64,000 bases of DNA from Actinomadura harenae (GTDB taxonomy: Bacteria > Actinomycetota > Actinomycetes > Streptosporangiales > Streptosporangiaceae): NCBI RefSeq assembly GCF_003696215.1, contig NZ_RFFG01000003.1, positions 62,001-126,000 on the forward strand. Reading direction: 5' to 3'. The first letter of the stretch is position 1; the number at the start of each line of letters is the position of its first letter. Shown one piece after another: positions 36,569 through 45,617 of the stretch. Both the position numbers and the translations under genes were made by a program. The notes under the pieces were generated by a model. That model was not told the DNA's origin and did not search any database. It worked only from the letters and a program-made list of their open reading frames with translations.

Positions 36569-36970
36569 TCAGTGAGGGGCGGGCAGGTCGACGTCGAACC
36601 ATAGATGCGTGCCGGTGGACGACTGCTCCAGCCCCCACTCGGAGGCGAGCACGTCGATGACCGTGAGGCCGCGGCCGTGGTCGATGCGGTCGGTGCCGTG
36701 CGGGTCGTCCTGCCGGGCGGGGCCGCCGTCGCGGACCGCGACCCGCAGCCGCCGTCCGTCGGCCGAGACCCGGACCCGGATCGGCCCGGTGCCGTGCAGC
36801 ACGGCGTTCGCGATGGCCTCGGCGCCCATCAGCTCGACGTCGTCGAGCAGGGACGGGTCGTCGATCATCTTCGCCGCGCGCTCGCGGACCGTGCGCCGCA
36901 CGGCCTGTCCCTCCGTCCGGCCGCCGGTGAGGACGAGCTCCTCGCCGAGGAGTTGCATCACGCCGGTCAC
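36569..36970 (-). CDS. RsbW-like anti-sigma ATPase (HATPase_c)
   Basis: A 133-residue single GHKL ATPase domain. N-box EAIANAVLHG, G1 RDGGP with the preceding VRVAVRD-like strand, and G2 GRGLTVIDVLASEW are all present. Such small proteins act as Ser kinases/anti-sigma factors for SigB-like sigma factors or as partners of XRE regulators in streptomycete-like bacteria. No sigma or anti-anti-sigma gene is adjacent, so the partner is unknown. GTG at 36970, or ATG four codons on. Confidence 0.88.
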   Translation of the reverse strand: MTGVMQLLGEELVLTGGRTEGQAVRRTVRERAAKMIDDPSLLDDVELMGAEAIANAVLHGTGPIRVRVSADGRRLRVAVRDGGPARQDDPHGTDRIDHGRGLTVIDVLASEWGLEQSSTGTHLWFDVDLPAPH

Positions 36971-37548
36971 GACCCGCAGCCGGGGCGGACGCGCGCGGAG
37001 GCGGGCGGGCGGGGAGCGGATGCCGTTCTTCCGAGAGTCACTGGATCACCACACTGTGAGAGCGGAGACGCATCGCAATCATTCACCTCCGGTGCGTGAC
37101 CGGGCAACGCGCCACGAGACCATGGTCCTGACCTGTTCCGGCCGGGGTCCCGCCTGTCCCCGGAGGCGGCCGCGGGCGCCTGGTGGGCGCGCCGGGCCGG
37201 TGCCGGACCCTCGGTGCGAGGCACCGGCGGAGACCGCTCCAAGATAGGCCGGATTCGGAACGCCGCGCAGCACAACGCCCCGGAACCTCCCCGCCCGGGA
37301 TCCACCTCAACGCCTGTGACGTGCGTGAACGCCGCGTACGGCGGGTGCTCGCCGGGTGCTGAAGAACGCGAATTACCGCCGCTCCCACCGACGATTCGTC
37401 GGAGGTCCGGGCGTGTCACGGACGCCGTCCCGCCGGTCCCGGGGCCGATGGGCCGCCGTGCACCGGCGGTGCGCGAACGGTCAGCGTCCCGTCAGCGCCC
37501 CCGGCGACCTTGTAGTCAGGCAAGCGAAACGAGCGGATGGAGCGGGAC
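36971..37548. other. 578-base divergent intergenic region
   Basis: It holds the promoters of the anti-sigma-like gene (minus) and of the monooxygenase (plus). A 76-codon frame from ATG 37021 has an RBS-like GGGGAGCGG, but its codon use is poor and it becomes a Pro/Arg run; I do not call it. No repeat or RNA is seen. Confidence 0.5.
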
Positions 37549-38718
37549 ATGGAGAACACCAGCGTGCTGATCTCGGGTGCGAGCGTCGGCGGCCCGGCCC
37601 TGGCGTACTGGCTGACCCGGCACGGCTTCGACGTCACCGTCGTGGAGATCTCGGACGGCCCGCGTCCGGGCGGGCAGGCGATCGACGTGCGCGGTCCGGC
37701 GCTGGAGGTCGCGGCCCGGATGGGCGTCCTGGACGAGATCCGCGCGGCGCGGGTGCGGATGCGCGGGATGTCGATGGTGGACGGCGAGGGCAAGGAGCTG
37801 TTCCGCAGCGAGGAGCGCACCATCACCGGCGGCGACCTGGACAGCCCGGACGTCGAGATCCTGCGCGACGACCTGTCGCTGATCCTGGCCCGGGCCGCCG
37901 GGGACTCCGTCGAGTACCTGTACGGCGACTCGATCGCGGGCCTGGAGCAGGGCGCGGACGGTGTGCGCGTGTACTTCGCGTCCGGCGTCCAGCGCGACTT
38001 CGACGTGGTCGTCGGCGCGGACGGCCTGCACTCCAACACGCGGCGGCTGGTCTTCGGGCCGGAGGACCGGTTCATCCGGCACCTCGGCACCTACCTCGGC
38101 GTGTGGACCGCGCCGAACTTCCTCGGCCTGGACGAGTGGCAGGTCTTCCACCAGGTCGCGGGCAGCTCCTGGGGCGGCGGCGTGATGAGCGTCCGGGACA
38201 ACCGGGAGGTCCGCGTCTACCTGGGCTTCGAGTCGGTGGAGCCGATCGCCTACGACCACCGCGACACGGCCGCGCAGCAGCGGCTGCTCGCCGAGCGGCT
38301 CGCGGGCGGCGGCTGGGAGCTGCCGCGCCTCCTGGACAGCATGAAGGACGCCCCGGACTTCCACTTCGACGCGATGGCGCAGGTCCACATGGACTCCTGG
38401 TCGTCCGGACGGGTCGTCCTGCTCGGGGACGCCGGGTACTGCGGCTCGCCGCTGTCGGGGCAGGGGACGTCCATGGCGATGGTCGGCGCGTACGTCCTGG
38501 CCGGTGAGCTGAAGGCGGCCGGCGGGGACCACGAGGCGGCGTTCGCGGCGTACGAGCGCGAGCTCCGCGGCTACGTCACGGCCAACCAGGAGCTCGCGCT
38601 CACCAACAAGGCCCGCGTCGAGGCCCAGCAGGCCGCCGACGCCGGTCACCCGGACGAGGCCGTCGACTTCCAGGACTTCGGCGAGATCGTCAACTCCCTG
38701 GCGTTGAAGACCTACTGA
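37549..38718 (+). CDS. FAD-dependent aromatic monooxygenase (TetX-like group)
   Basis: The class A flavoprotein monooxygenase has 389 residues. FAD-binding GASVGGPALAYWL (a GxGxxG variant) opens the protein. VVVGADGLHSNTR (DG motif) and VVLLGDAGYCGSPLSGQGTSMAMVGAYVLAGEL (GD motif) follow. Such enzymes hydroxylate phenols or tetracycline/rifamycin-like drugs; the substrate is open. The ATG at 37549 is preceded by GGAGCGGGA; ATG 37537 would add four residues. Stand-alone gene with a long upstream region. Confidence 0.92.
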   Translation: MENTSVLISGASVGGPALAYWLTRHGFDVTVVEISDGPRPGGQAIDVRGPALEVAARMGVLDEIRAARVRMRGMSMVDGEGKELFRSEERTITGGDLDSPDVEILRDDLSLILARAAGDSVEYLYGDSIAGLEQGADGVRVYFASGVQRDFDVVVGADGLHSNTRRLVFGPEDRFIRHLGTYLGVWTAPNFLGLDEWQVFHQVAGSSWGGGVMSVRDNREVRVYLGFESVEPIAYDHRDTAAQQRLLAERLAGGGWELPRLLDSMKDAPDFHFDAMAQVHMDSWSSGRVVLLGDAGYCGSPLSGQGTSMAMVGAYVLAGELKAAGGDHEAAFAAYERELRGYVTANQELALTNKARVEAQQAADAGHPDEAVDFQDFGEIVNSLALKTY

Positions 38719-38830
38719 CCCTCGCGGGGGCGTGGCACGGCGGTGGCGCGGGGGCGGGGGCGGCGACGGCTTGCGTCGTTCCCGCGTGTCGGGGGTGCGG
38801 GGCGGCGTATTTGTCGGCTACTCCGGAGAT

Positions 38831-39553
38831 ATGGCAGACGCGCGCGACGGTGATGGACGATCGGCGGCGGCGGGTTGGACGCGGTGGGCGATCGCCGGGT
38901 GTGGGGCGGCGGTCCTGTTCGCGGTCCTCGCGGTGGTGGTCGCGCTGCGGGACGGACGGCCGCTGCCGGGCGATCTCGGGTTGCACGACTGGTCGGTGGC
39001 GCACCGCCCGGACGCGATGCGGACGGTCGCGGTGGCGATCACCGACACCGGGACCGGGATCGTTCCCTACCTCGTGGCGCTGGCGGCGGGGGCGCTGGCC
39101 GGTGCCGCGCTGCCCGGGATGGTGTGGGCGGCGCCGCGCGGTGGAACGGGATGGGTGTGGCGGGTCTGGGGTGCTCTGGCGGCTTTGGTCCTGCTCGTGG
39201 TGGTCCAGCTCGTCCGATCCGGATTGATGAGCTGGGTCGGACGGCCTCGTCCGCCGATGCGGGACTGGGTCGGACATCCGTCCGGGATGTCGTTTCCGTC
39301 CGGGCATACGACGACGTCGGCGATGGCGGCGCTGCTCCTCATCGTGGCGGCGCTGTCGGTCCTGCGCGGCGCGGCGCGCGCCGTGGTCGTGACGGTCGCC
39401 GCCGTGTGGGCCGTCCTGGTCGGGCTCACCCGGATCTACCTGGGCGTTCACTGGCCCACGGACGTCCTCGGCGGGTGGCTCCTCGTGGCCGCGATCGGGT
39501 GCTTCGTGGGGGTCCTTTCCAGGAGGCGAACAAAACAGGACGCCCAGGCGTGA
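38831..39553 (+). CDS. PAP2-family membrane phosphatase
   Basis: The six-helix protein of 240 residues carries the acid phosphatase/lipid phosphatase motifs in order: WVGRPRPP (the KxxxxxxRP region), PSGHTTTS, and TRIYLGVHWPTDVLGG (SRxxxxxHxxxD). It should dephosphorylate a lipid phosphate, such as undecaprenyl pyrophosphate or phosphatidic acid, on the outer face. ATG at 38831 behind CCGGAG. The next gene is an AglD-like membrane protein 47 bases on, which supports a lipid-linked glycan or phospholipid role for both. Confidence 0.92.
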   Translation: MADARDGDGRSAAAGWTRWAIAGCGAAVLFAVLAVVVALRDGRPLPGDLGLHDWSVAHRPDAMRTVAVAITDTGTGIVPYLVALAAGALAGAALPGMVWAAPRGGTGWVWRVWGALAALVLLVVVQLVRSGLMSWVGRPRPPMRDWVGHPSGMSFPSGHTTTSAMAALLLIVAALSVLRGAARAVVVTVAAVWAVLVGLTRIYLGVHWPTDVLGGWLLVAAIGCFVGVLSRRRTKQDAQA

Positions 39554-39600
39554 CTTTCGTATAACGCACCCATAACCGTCGTGTGCTTACCATCGGCCTC

Positions 39601-40689
39601 ATGACGAGTGGCGAGGTTCCCGCCGGCTCCGGTACCGACGCCGACGAAGGGCGGAGGCCGGGCGTCCGGACCGCCGCGCTCTGGATGTGGCCCTGGTGCC
39701 TGCTCCTCGCGACCGGCGCCGCGTGCGCCGTCGCGGCGGTCTCCGCCGACGCCCCCTACGCCGACGACGACGTCCTCGACCTGCTCGGAGGCTGGGGACG
39801 CGACGTGGTCGGCGGCCTGGACGGGGTGCCCTGGGCCGTCGTCCCGCTGCTGGTGTTCCTGACCGTCACGCACTACGCGTGCACGGCGAAGGCGCTGCGG
39901 GCCGCGTCCGGGCGTCCGCTGCCCAAGGGCGAGACGTTCCTCGTGCAGACCGCGGCGGCCGTGGCGAGCCGCCTCGTTCCCGCGGGGATCGGGAGCCTCG
40001 CCGTCCTCAGCCGCTTCCTGACCCGGCGCGGCCATTCCGGCGCCGAGGCCGTCGCGGTCGTCGGGCTCACCCGGCTCGCGGGCGGGGTCTCCAGCCTCGG
40101 GCTGTTCTTCGCGCTCGGGGCGGGGCATCTGCCCGACCCGTCCGCGATCGGCTCGCAGCTGCGGCACGTCCGGGTCCCCGAGGTCGCGCCCGCCGGGCTC
40201 GCGGTCGCGGTGCTCGGCGCGACCACCGCGACGTACGTGGTCCGCCGCCGCTCCACCCCGGACGGACGGCTCGCGCGCCTGCGCCGGCGCGTCCGGCGGG
40301 CCGTCGCGGACGCCGTCCACCAGGCGACCGAACTCCGGCACCGTCCGCGCGCGTGCGCGACGCTCATCCTCGCGACGCTCGGCACCCCGCTCGCGCTCGG
40401 CACCGCCTTCGCGGTCAGCGTCATCGCCTCGCCCGGCGGCCCCGGATTCCGGCACGCCGGGACGCTGCTGCTCGTCTACCTCGTCGGCACGGCCGCCGGG
40501 ACCGCCGTGCCGCTGCCCGCCGGGACCGGCGCGAACGAGGCCGCCCTGATCGGCGCGCTCGTGGCGACCGGTATCGCCGGGAGCGCCGCCGTCCAAGGTG
40601 TTCTGCTCTTCCGCGCCATCACGTTCTGGGCGCCCGTCCCGTTCGGGCTCCTCGCGGCCCGTCGCCTACGCCGCATCGACGCGCTCTGA
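39601..40689 (+). CDS. Lysylphosphatidylglycerol-synthase-TM/AglD-like membrane protein
   Basis: The 362-residue protein has about eight helices and the family's typical features: VASRLVPAGIGSLAVLSRFLTRRGHSGAEAVAVV, a soluble Arg-rich central loop, and YLVGTAAGTAVPLPAGTGANEAALIGALVATG near the end. It corresponds to the flippase/synthase membrane part of LPG synthase or UPF0104 without a catalytic aminoacyl domain. It could move or use a lipid-linked donor. ATG at 39601; possible leaderless start. Its stop lies 8 bases from that of the convergent ABC1 kinase. Confidence 0.88.
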   Translation: MTSGEVPAGSGTDADEGRRPGVRTAALWMWPWCLLLATGAACAVAAVSADAPYADDDVLDLLGGWGRDVVGGLDGVPWAVVPLLVFLTVTHYACTAKALRAASGRPLPKGETFLVQTAAAVASRLVPAGIGSLAVLSRFLTRRGHSGAEAVAVVGLTRLAGGVSSLGLFFALGAGHLPDPSAIGSQLRHVRVPEVAPAGLAVAVLGATTATYVVRRRSTPDGRLARLRRRVRRAVADAVHQATELRHRPRACATLILATLGTPLALGTAFAVSVIASPGGPGFRHAGTLLLVYLVGTAAGTAVPLPAGTGANEAALIGALVATGIAGSAAVQGVLLFRAITFWAPVPFGLLAARRLRRIDAL

Positions 40690-40697
40690 GGCCGCGC

Positions 40698-42659
40698 CTA
40701 GTGACGGGCTCTCGGACGGAACACACCGACCAGGACGCGTAGCGCGAGCACGGAACAGACCACGAGCATCCCGTAACCAAGGAACTGGTACAGGCCGACC
40801 GAATCGGTCATCGCCGGGCCGTTCTTGAGGCCGAGCAAGAGAACGGCCATGACACCGGCGGTCGACGCCAGCAGCGTCAACAGGAACTGGTGCAGGAGGC
40901 CGGTGACGGTCGCGCGGTCCCGCTCGTCCGCGAAGAGCCGGACGTTCACCGTGAGCCGCCCGCCCTCGATCGCCGAGGTGATCCGGTCGAGACGGCGCGG
41001 GATGCGGCGCAGCGTCGGCAGCATCGCCGCCAGCTCGTTTGCCGCGGCGTCGCGCAGCGCCTCGGGACGGAGCCGTTCGCCCAGGTGAGCGCCGCCGAAC
41101 GCGCGCGCCTCGCCGACCATGTCGAAGCCCGGCGCCAGCTCGGTCAGGCCGCCCTCCAGGGTGCCGAGCGCCCGGAACACCGCCGCGAACTCCGCCGGGA
41201 CGGCCAGCGCGAACCGCGTCATCACCCGGAACAGCTCGGTGAACATCGCCGCGTCCGGCGTCTGGCCCGCCGCGAGATGCCGCGCCATGAACGCGCCGAG
41301 CGCACGCTCCAGGGCCTGCTCGTCCAGCTCGTCCGGACGTGCCGTCACCTCGAGGAGGGCGTCGGTCAGCGCGATCGGATCCGCCCTGTTCACGGCCAGG
41401 AGGATCCGGCCGAGCGAGGCGCGCAGCCCGGTGTCGAGACGTCCCACCGAGCCGAAGTCGATCATTCCGAGGCGGCCGTCGTCGAGCAGCAGGAGGTTCC
41501 CGGGGTGCGGATCGGCGTGGAACACCCCGTCGAGCATGATCTGGCGGAGCATCTCGTCCAGGAGATCGCGGGCGAGTTCCGCCTGGTCGAGGCCACGGCG
41601 CGTGATCGCCGGGGCGGCCTGGCCCAGGGGAACCCCCTGGAGGCGTTCCATGACGAGAACGCGCGTGCTGCACAGATCCTCGTGCGGGCGCGGGATATGG
41701 ACCCTGCCTTCACTGTTCCGGTGCGCGGACGCGACGGCGGCCATGTTCCGCGTCTCGATACGGAAATCGAGCTCTTCGCGGAGTGCGTTCGCGAATCCCT
41801 CTGCGAGCTCGACGATTCCCAGGGAACGTCCCCATCCGGCGCGGGCGTCCAGCGTCCGGGCCAGTCGCCTAACGATGTCGAGGTCACGCTCCACGACCGT
41901 CCGCACGCCTGGGCGCTGCACCTTGACCACGACCTCCTCACCCGTCCGCAACCGTGCCGTATGGACCTGCGCGACGGACGCCGCGGCGAGCGGCTCACGC
42001 TCGAACTCGGCGAAGACCTCCTCGACCGGCGCGCCCAGCTCGTCCCGCAGGACCTGCTCGATGCGCTCCCACGGAACCGGCGCCGCCCGGTCGCGCAGGC
42101 GCCCCAGCTCGGCGACGAACTCCTCCGGCAGGACGTCCCGCCGCGTCGACAACACCTGCCCCAGCTTCACGAACGTGACGCCGCCACGGTCGAGCGCCGC
42201 GGCCAGCGAATGCGCCAGACGCGACCGCGACTCACCCTCCGGTCGCGTCCGTCCACGCAGATACGGACCGAGCCCGGCCCGCGCGAAGATCCACGTGATC
42301 TGCCAGTAGCGACGCGTCCGCTCGGCTCGTGCACGCAGGGACCGCACCCACAGGAACGGCGACGGGATCGTCCCGGTCGGAACGAACGCCTCCCACACCA
42401 CCAGCACGATCATCGCGATGAGCAGCGCGCACGCCCAGCCGAGCACGAGGAACCAGATCGCCGCCGTGTGGTCCGGCCTGTCCGGGTTCAGCCCGTGCAT
42501 CAGGCCCTTGAGGACGGGACTCGCCACGGTCTCCCCGGCGGACGCCGCCAGAACCGTCCTGAACAGCGAGAACCGTGTGTTGAGCAACCGCCTGGCCCCG
42601 AAGGCCAGGAACCCGGTGATCAGCGCGGAACCCGCGACGAAACCTATCCAGATCGCCAT
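40698..42659 (-). CDS. ABC1/UbiB/AarF-family atypical kinase with membrane helices
   Basis: The 653-residue protein has two N-terminal helices (about 1-90), then an ABC1 kinase-like domain with the family's KxGQ motif (FVKLGQVLSTRRDVLPEEF), the AAAS loop (PLAAASVAQVH), Lys in VVVKVQRPG, HADPHPGNLL (catalytic Asp) and MIDFGSVGRL. Two C-terminal helices complete it. UbiB-type proteins control quinone or other lipid synthesis or distribution. The ATG at 42659 is 7 bases after TACGTT on the minus strand, so it is probably leaderless; the longer frame from 42770 is less likely. Divergent from the seven-gene operon. Confidence 0.92.
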   Translation of the reverse strand: MAIWIGFVAGSALITGFLAFGARRLLNTRFSLFRTVLAASAGETVASPVLKGLMHGLNPDRPDHTAAIWFLVLGWACALLIAMIVLVVWEAFVPTGTIPSPFLWVRSLRARAERTRRYWQITWIFARAGLGPYLRGRTRPEGESRSRLAHSLAAALDRGGVTFVKLGQVLSTRRDVLPEEFVAELGRLRDRAAPVPWERIEQVLRDELGAPVEEVFAEFEREPLAAASVAQVHTARLRTGEEVVVKVQRPGVRTVVERDLDIVRRLARTLDARAGWGRSLGIVELAEGFANALREELDFRIETRNMAAVASAHRNSEGRVHIPRPHEDLCSTRVLVMERLQGVPLGQAAPAITRRGLDQAELARDLLDEMLRQIMLDGVFHADPHPGNLLLLDDGRLGMIDFGSVGRLDTGLRASLGRILLAVNRADPIALTDALLEVTARPDELDEQALERALGAFMARHLAAGQTPDAAMFTELFRVMTRFALAVPAEFAAVFRALGTLEGGLTELAPGFDMVGEARAFGGAHLGERLRPEALRDAAANELAAMLPTLRRIPRRLDRITSAIEGGRLTVNVRLFADERDRATVTGLLHQFLLTLLASTAGVMAVLLLGLKNGPAMTDSVGLYQFLGYGMLVVCSVLALRVLVGVFRPRARH

Positions 42660-42666
42660 GATCGAT

Positions 42667-42672
42667 AACGTA
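42667..42672 (-). promoter_or_regulatory. -10 box of the ABC1 kinase gene
   Basis: TACGTT, 7 bases before the ATG at 42659 and without an RBS, fits a leaderless transcript. The same hexamer faces the other way at 42812. The intervening 140 bases show no other clear element. Confidence 0.4.
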
Positions 42673-42811
42673 GGGGCGCTGTGACCTGGGGGGATCCCCC
42701 GTCCGAGCGAGACGCTTCCCCCGTCCGGGCGAAGTTCTATCTGCGGTTCAGAAGTTCTTACGAGGTTCATACGGCTCGCGTGGATTCGCGCTGACGGCCG
42801 CGTCCGCGACC

Positions 42812-42817
42812 TACGTT
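42812..42817 (+). promoter_or_regulatory. -10 box of the seven-gene operon
   Basis: TACGTT, 6 bases before the ATG at 42824; no Shine-Dalgarno. It is the likely promoter of the leaderless first cistron of the 42824-49872 operon. Confidence 0.4.
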
Positions 42818-42823
42818 CGGGCC

Positions 42824-43831
42824 ATGCGAGTGCTGCTCACAGGATCGGCGGGCTTCATCGGTTCGCACATCGCGGACGCTCTGGAAGCGTCCGGCCATGA
42901 CGTCCTGCCCCTGGATCTGGCCACACCGGCGGACGGTGGCGGAGGCATGCCCGGCGATGTGCGGGACGCGGCGACGGTCGCGCGCGCCCTCCAAGGCGTG
43001 GACGCCGTCTGCCACCAGGCCGCGATGGTTGGATTGGGTGTGGACGTGTACGACCTGCCCGGATACGCGTCTGTCAACGTGCTGGGGACATCCGTTCTTC
43101 TGGCGGAGATGGCCCGCGTGGGCGTCCGGAAGCTCGTGCTGGCGTCGTCCATGGTCGTCTATGGCGAAGGCACGTACGAGTGCGCCGTCCACGGTTCGGT
43201 CCGGCCGCGCCCACGCGCCGAGTCGGCTTTGGCGTCGGGCGTCTTCGAACCGGCCTGTCCACGCTGCGCCCAGCTCTTGAGCCCCAGAACGATCGACGAG
43301 GACGCACCCGCAGACCCGCGCAACGTGTACGCGGACACCAAACTCGCCCAGGAGCACCTGGCCACCTCATGGGCGCGCATGACGGGCGGCTCCGTCCTCG
43401 CTCTCCGCTACCACAACGTGTACGGACCACGAATGCCGCGCGACACCCCCTATGCGGGCGTGGCCGCGCTCTTCCGCTCGGCCCTGCTACGCGGCGAGGC
43501 ACCCAAAGTCTTCGAGGACGGCCTCCAACGCCGTGACTTCATCCACGTCCGGGACGTCGCACGGGCGAACGTCCTGGCACTGGAACACCCGTCCCACGCG
43601 CCCTTCGCCGCCTACAACATCGCGAGCGGACGCCCGCGCACGATCGGCGACCTCGCCGAAGCGCTGTCGACCGCGTGCGACGGCCCGCGGCCCGTGGTCA
43701 CCGGGGCGTACCGGCTGGGCGACGTCCGGCACATCGTCGCCAGCCCCCGCCGCGCCGCCGCCGACCTCGGCTTCTCCGCGGAGATCGGCTTCGAGGACGG
43801 CATGGCCGAGTTCGCGGCGGTGACCGCGTGA
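42824..43831 (+). CDS. NAD-dependent epimerase/dehydratase (extended SDR)
   Basis: The 335-residue extended SDR has Rossmann GSAGFIGSHIADAL at the N-terminus, the active-site SSMVVYGEGT and YADTKLAQE (YxxxK), and RYHNVYGPRMP. A Cys pair (CPRCAQLL, about 145) inserts a possible metal site that is common in this subgroup. It probably makes a nucleotide-sugar (epimerase or 4,6-dehydratase-like). First gene of a translationally coupled operon; its stop overlaps the next GTG (GTGA). Confidence 0.9.
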   Translation: MRVLLTGSAGFIGSHIADALEASGHDVLPLDLATPADGGGGMPGDVRDAATVARALQGVDAVCHQAAMVGLGVDVYDLPGYASVNVLGTSVLLAEMARVGVRKLVLASSMVVYGEGTYECAVHGSVRPRPRAESALASGVFEPACPRCAQLLSPRTIDEDAPADPRNVYADTKLAQEHLATSWARMTGGSVLALRYHNVYGPRMPRDTPYAGVAALFRSALLRGEAPKVFEDGLQRRDFIHVRDVARANVLALEHPSHAPFAAYNIASGRPRTIGDLAEALSTACDGPRPVVTGAYRLGDVRHIVASPRRAAADLGFSAEIGFEDGMAEFAAVTA

Positions 43832-44604
43832 CCACCATCGACGTGATCCTGCCGTGCCTGAACGAGGCCGACGCCCTGCCCTGGGTCCTGGACCGGATGC
43901 CGTCCGGCTACGCCCCGATCGTGGTGGACAACGCCTCCACCGACGCGTCCGCCGAGATCGCGGCCGGGCATGGCGCCCGCGTCGTCCACGCCGCCCGCCG
44001 GGGCTTCGGCGAGGCCTGCCACACCGGCCTCCTCGCCTCCACCGCCGACACCGTCTGCTTCATGGACGCCGACGCCTCGCTGGACCCTCAAGACCTTCCG
44101 CTTCTGGTCGCCGTCCTTGGAGAAGGCCGAGGGGCGGCGCCTCTGACCAGCCCTCACACCGGCACCGCCACCACCTTCACCGCCGCCACCCCGGCGTCGG
44201 GGCGTGTGACCGGGCCCTCCTCTCAAGACGTCGTCGACCGGCCGATTCTCGTTCTGGGACGCCGCCGCCCGACCGGATGGCGCTCCTGGCCGCCGCACGC
44301 CCGCGTCGCCAACCGGATCCTGGCCCGCGAGCTGAACCGCCGTGCCCGCACGTCCCTCCACGACCTCGGCCCGATGCGCGCCGCGCGCCGCACCGACCTG
44401 CTCGCCCTCGCGCTGACCGACCGCCGCTTCGGCTACCCGCTGGAGATGGTCCTCAAGGCCGCCCGCGCGAACTGGCACATCACCGAACTGGACGTCCCCT
44501 ACCACCCGAGGACGGGCCGCTCCAAGGTCACCGGCACGCTCCGCGGCACGATCCGGGCCGTCCACGACATGCGCGACGTCCTGACCAAGGTCGGTGGCGC
44601 GTGA
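43828..44604 (+). CDS. GT2-family glycosyltransferase
   Basis: The 258-residue, GT-A fold protein has VILPCLNEADALPWVLDRMP, VDNASTDASAEIAA and CFMDADASLD (DxD), then RFGYPLEMVLKAARANWHITELDVPYHPRTGRSKVTG near the end, as in dolichol-P-mannose-synthase-like enzymes. A segment near residues 112-150 is less conserved in composition. It should transfer a sugar from a nucleotide donor to a lipid carrier or acceptor. Overlaps the SDR stop (GTGA) and the next GTG. Confidence 0.92.
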   Translation: MTTIDVILPCLNEADALPWVLDRMPSGYAPIVVDNASTDASAEIAAGHGARVVHAARRGFGEACHTGLLASTADTVCFMDADASLDPQDLPLLVAVLGEGRGAAPLTSPHTGTATTFTAATPASGRVTGPSSQDVVDRPILVLGRRRPTGWRSWPPHARVANRILARELNRRARTSLHDLGPMRAARRTDLLALALTDRRFGYPLEMVLKAARANWHITELDVPYHPRTGRSKVTGTLRGTIRAVHDMRDVLTKVGGA

Positions 44605-45617
44605 ACACCGCACCCGCCGCCCCCGGGACGGCCTCGGACCCGGCCGCGCACTCCGCCGTCCCGGACGACGTCGACCTGATCGTCATCGCGAAGGAGCCGG
44701 TGCCGGGCCGCGTCAAGACGCGCCTGACCCCGCCGTTCACCCCGCACCAGGCCGCCGCCCTCGCCGAGGCCGCTCTCAAGGACACCCTCGCGTGCGTGGC
44801 CGCGACCCCGGCCGTCCGCCGCGTCCTGGCCCTCGCGGGCTCGCCAGGCCCCTGGCTCCCGGACGGCTTCGACGTCATCCCGCAACGCGGGGACGGGCTG
44901 GACGAGCGTCTGGCCAACGCCTTCGACGACGCCCACCGAGGCCGTCCCCTGCTCCTGGTCGGCATGGACACGCCGCAGCTGACCTCGACCCTGCTGGCCA
45001 CCGCCGCTGCCGCCCTGACCAGCCACGACGCCGCCTTCGGCCGTGCCGCCGACGGAGGCTTCTGGCTCCTCGGCCTCCGCACCCCGGACGCGACCCTCCT
45101 CCGAGGCGTCCCCATGTCCCGTCCGGACACCGGCCACTTCCAACTGTGTCGTCTTGCCGAGGCCGCCCTGACCGTCGCGCACCTCCCCGAACTCACCGAC
45201 GTGGACACCCACAAAGAGGCCGCTCAAGTAGCCGCGCAAGCCCCCACAACACATTTCGCCACCACCTACCGCACCCTCACCACCCCCCTTCGCACCAGCG
45301 ACCTCACACCCGAAACCCCCGCCAACGTTCATCCCCAACAGGCCGAACCAGCGCATCCTCACCAGCCCGCAGAGCAGCCGCAGCCGCAGCCGTCGCAGCG
45401 GCGGCCGTCGCGCACTGTGCGCTCCGGCCCGATCGCCACCGACTCCCCCGGGCCCTCGGCCCCGAGAACCGGCGGCATGCAGAAGCCTCCGACACGTGAG
45501 CCTTCCGAACAGCACGAGGTCTCTGAACGTCATGAGGCGGTTGGTAGGGATGGCGCTGGCGGTGGACCTCCCGACGTGCTGCGGCTCGGCCCGGGGACGG
45601 GCGGTGACCGTCGATGA
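44601..45617 (+). CDS. DUF2064 (TIGR04282-like) nucleotidyl/glycosyltransferase-like protein
   Basis: The 338-residue protein has a core of about 225 residues: VIAKEPVPGRVKTRLTPPFTPHQAA near the N-terminus, a central LLLVGMDTPQLT, then AAFGRAADGGFWLLGLR and LPELTDVDT. This is the nucleotidyltransferase/GT-A-like family annotated TIGR04282 in arsenosugar contexts. A Pro/Gln/His-rich low-complexity tail (about 235-338) follows. It probably activates or transfers a sugar. Stop overlaps the next ATG (ATGA). Confidence 0.85.
   Translation: MNTAPAAPGTASDPAAHSAVPDDVDLIVIAKEPVPGRVKTRLTPPFTPHQAAALAEAALKDTLACVAATPAVRRVLALAGSPGPWLPDGFDVIPQRGDGLDERLANAFDDAHRGRPLLLVGMDTPQLTSTLLATAAAALTSHDAAFGRAADGGFWLLGLRTPDATLLRGVPMSRPDTGHFQLCRLAEAALTVAHLPELTDVDTHKEAAQVAAQAPTTHFATTYRTLTTPLRTSDLTPETPANVHPQQAEPAHPHQPAEQPQPQPSQRRPSRTVRSGPIATDSPGPSAPRTGGMQKPPTREPSEQHEVSERHEAVGRDGAGGGPPDVLRLGPGTGGDRR

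Noticed and set aside
37021..37247. Possible small gene behind GGGGAGCGG
   Set aside because: Third-position GC is low in the first half, and the second half is an Arg/Pro/Gly run; no recognisable family.
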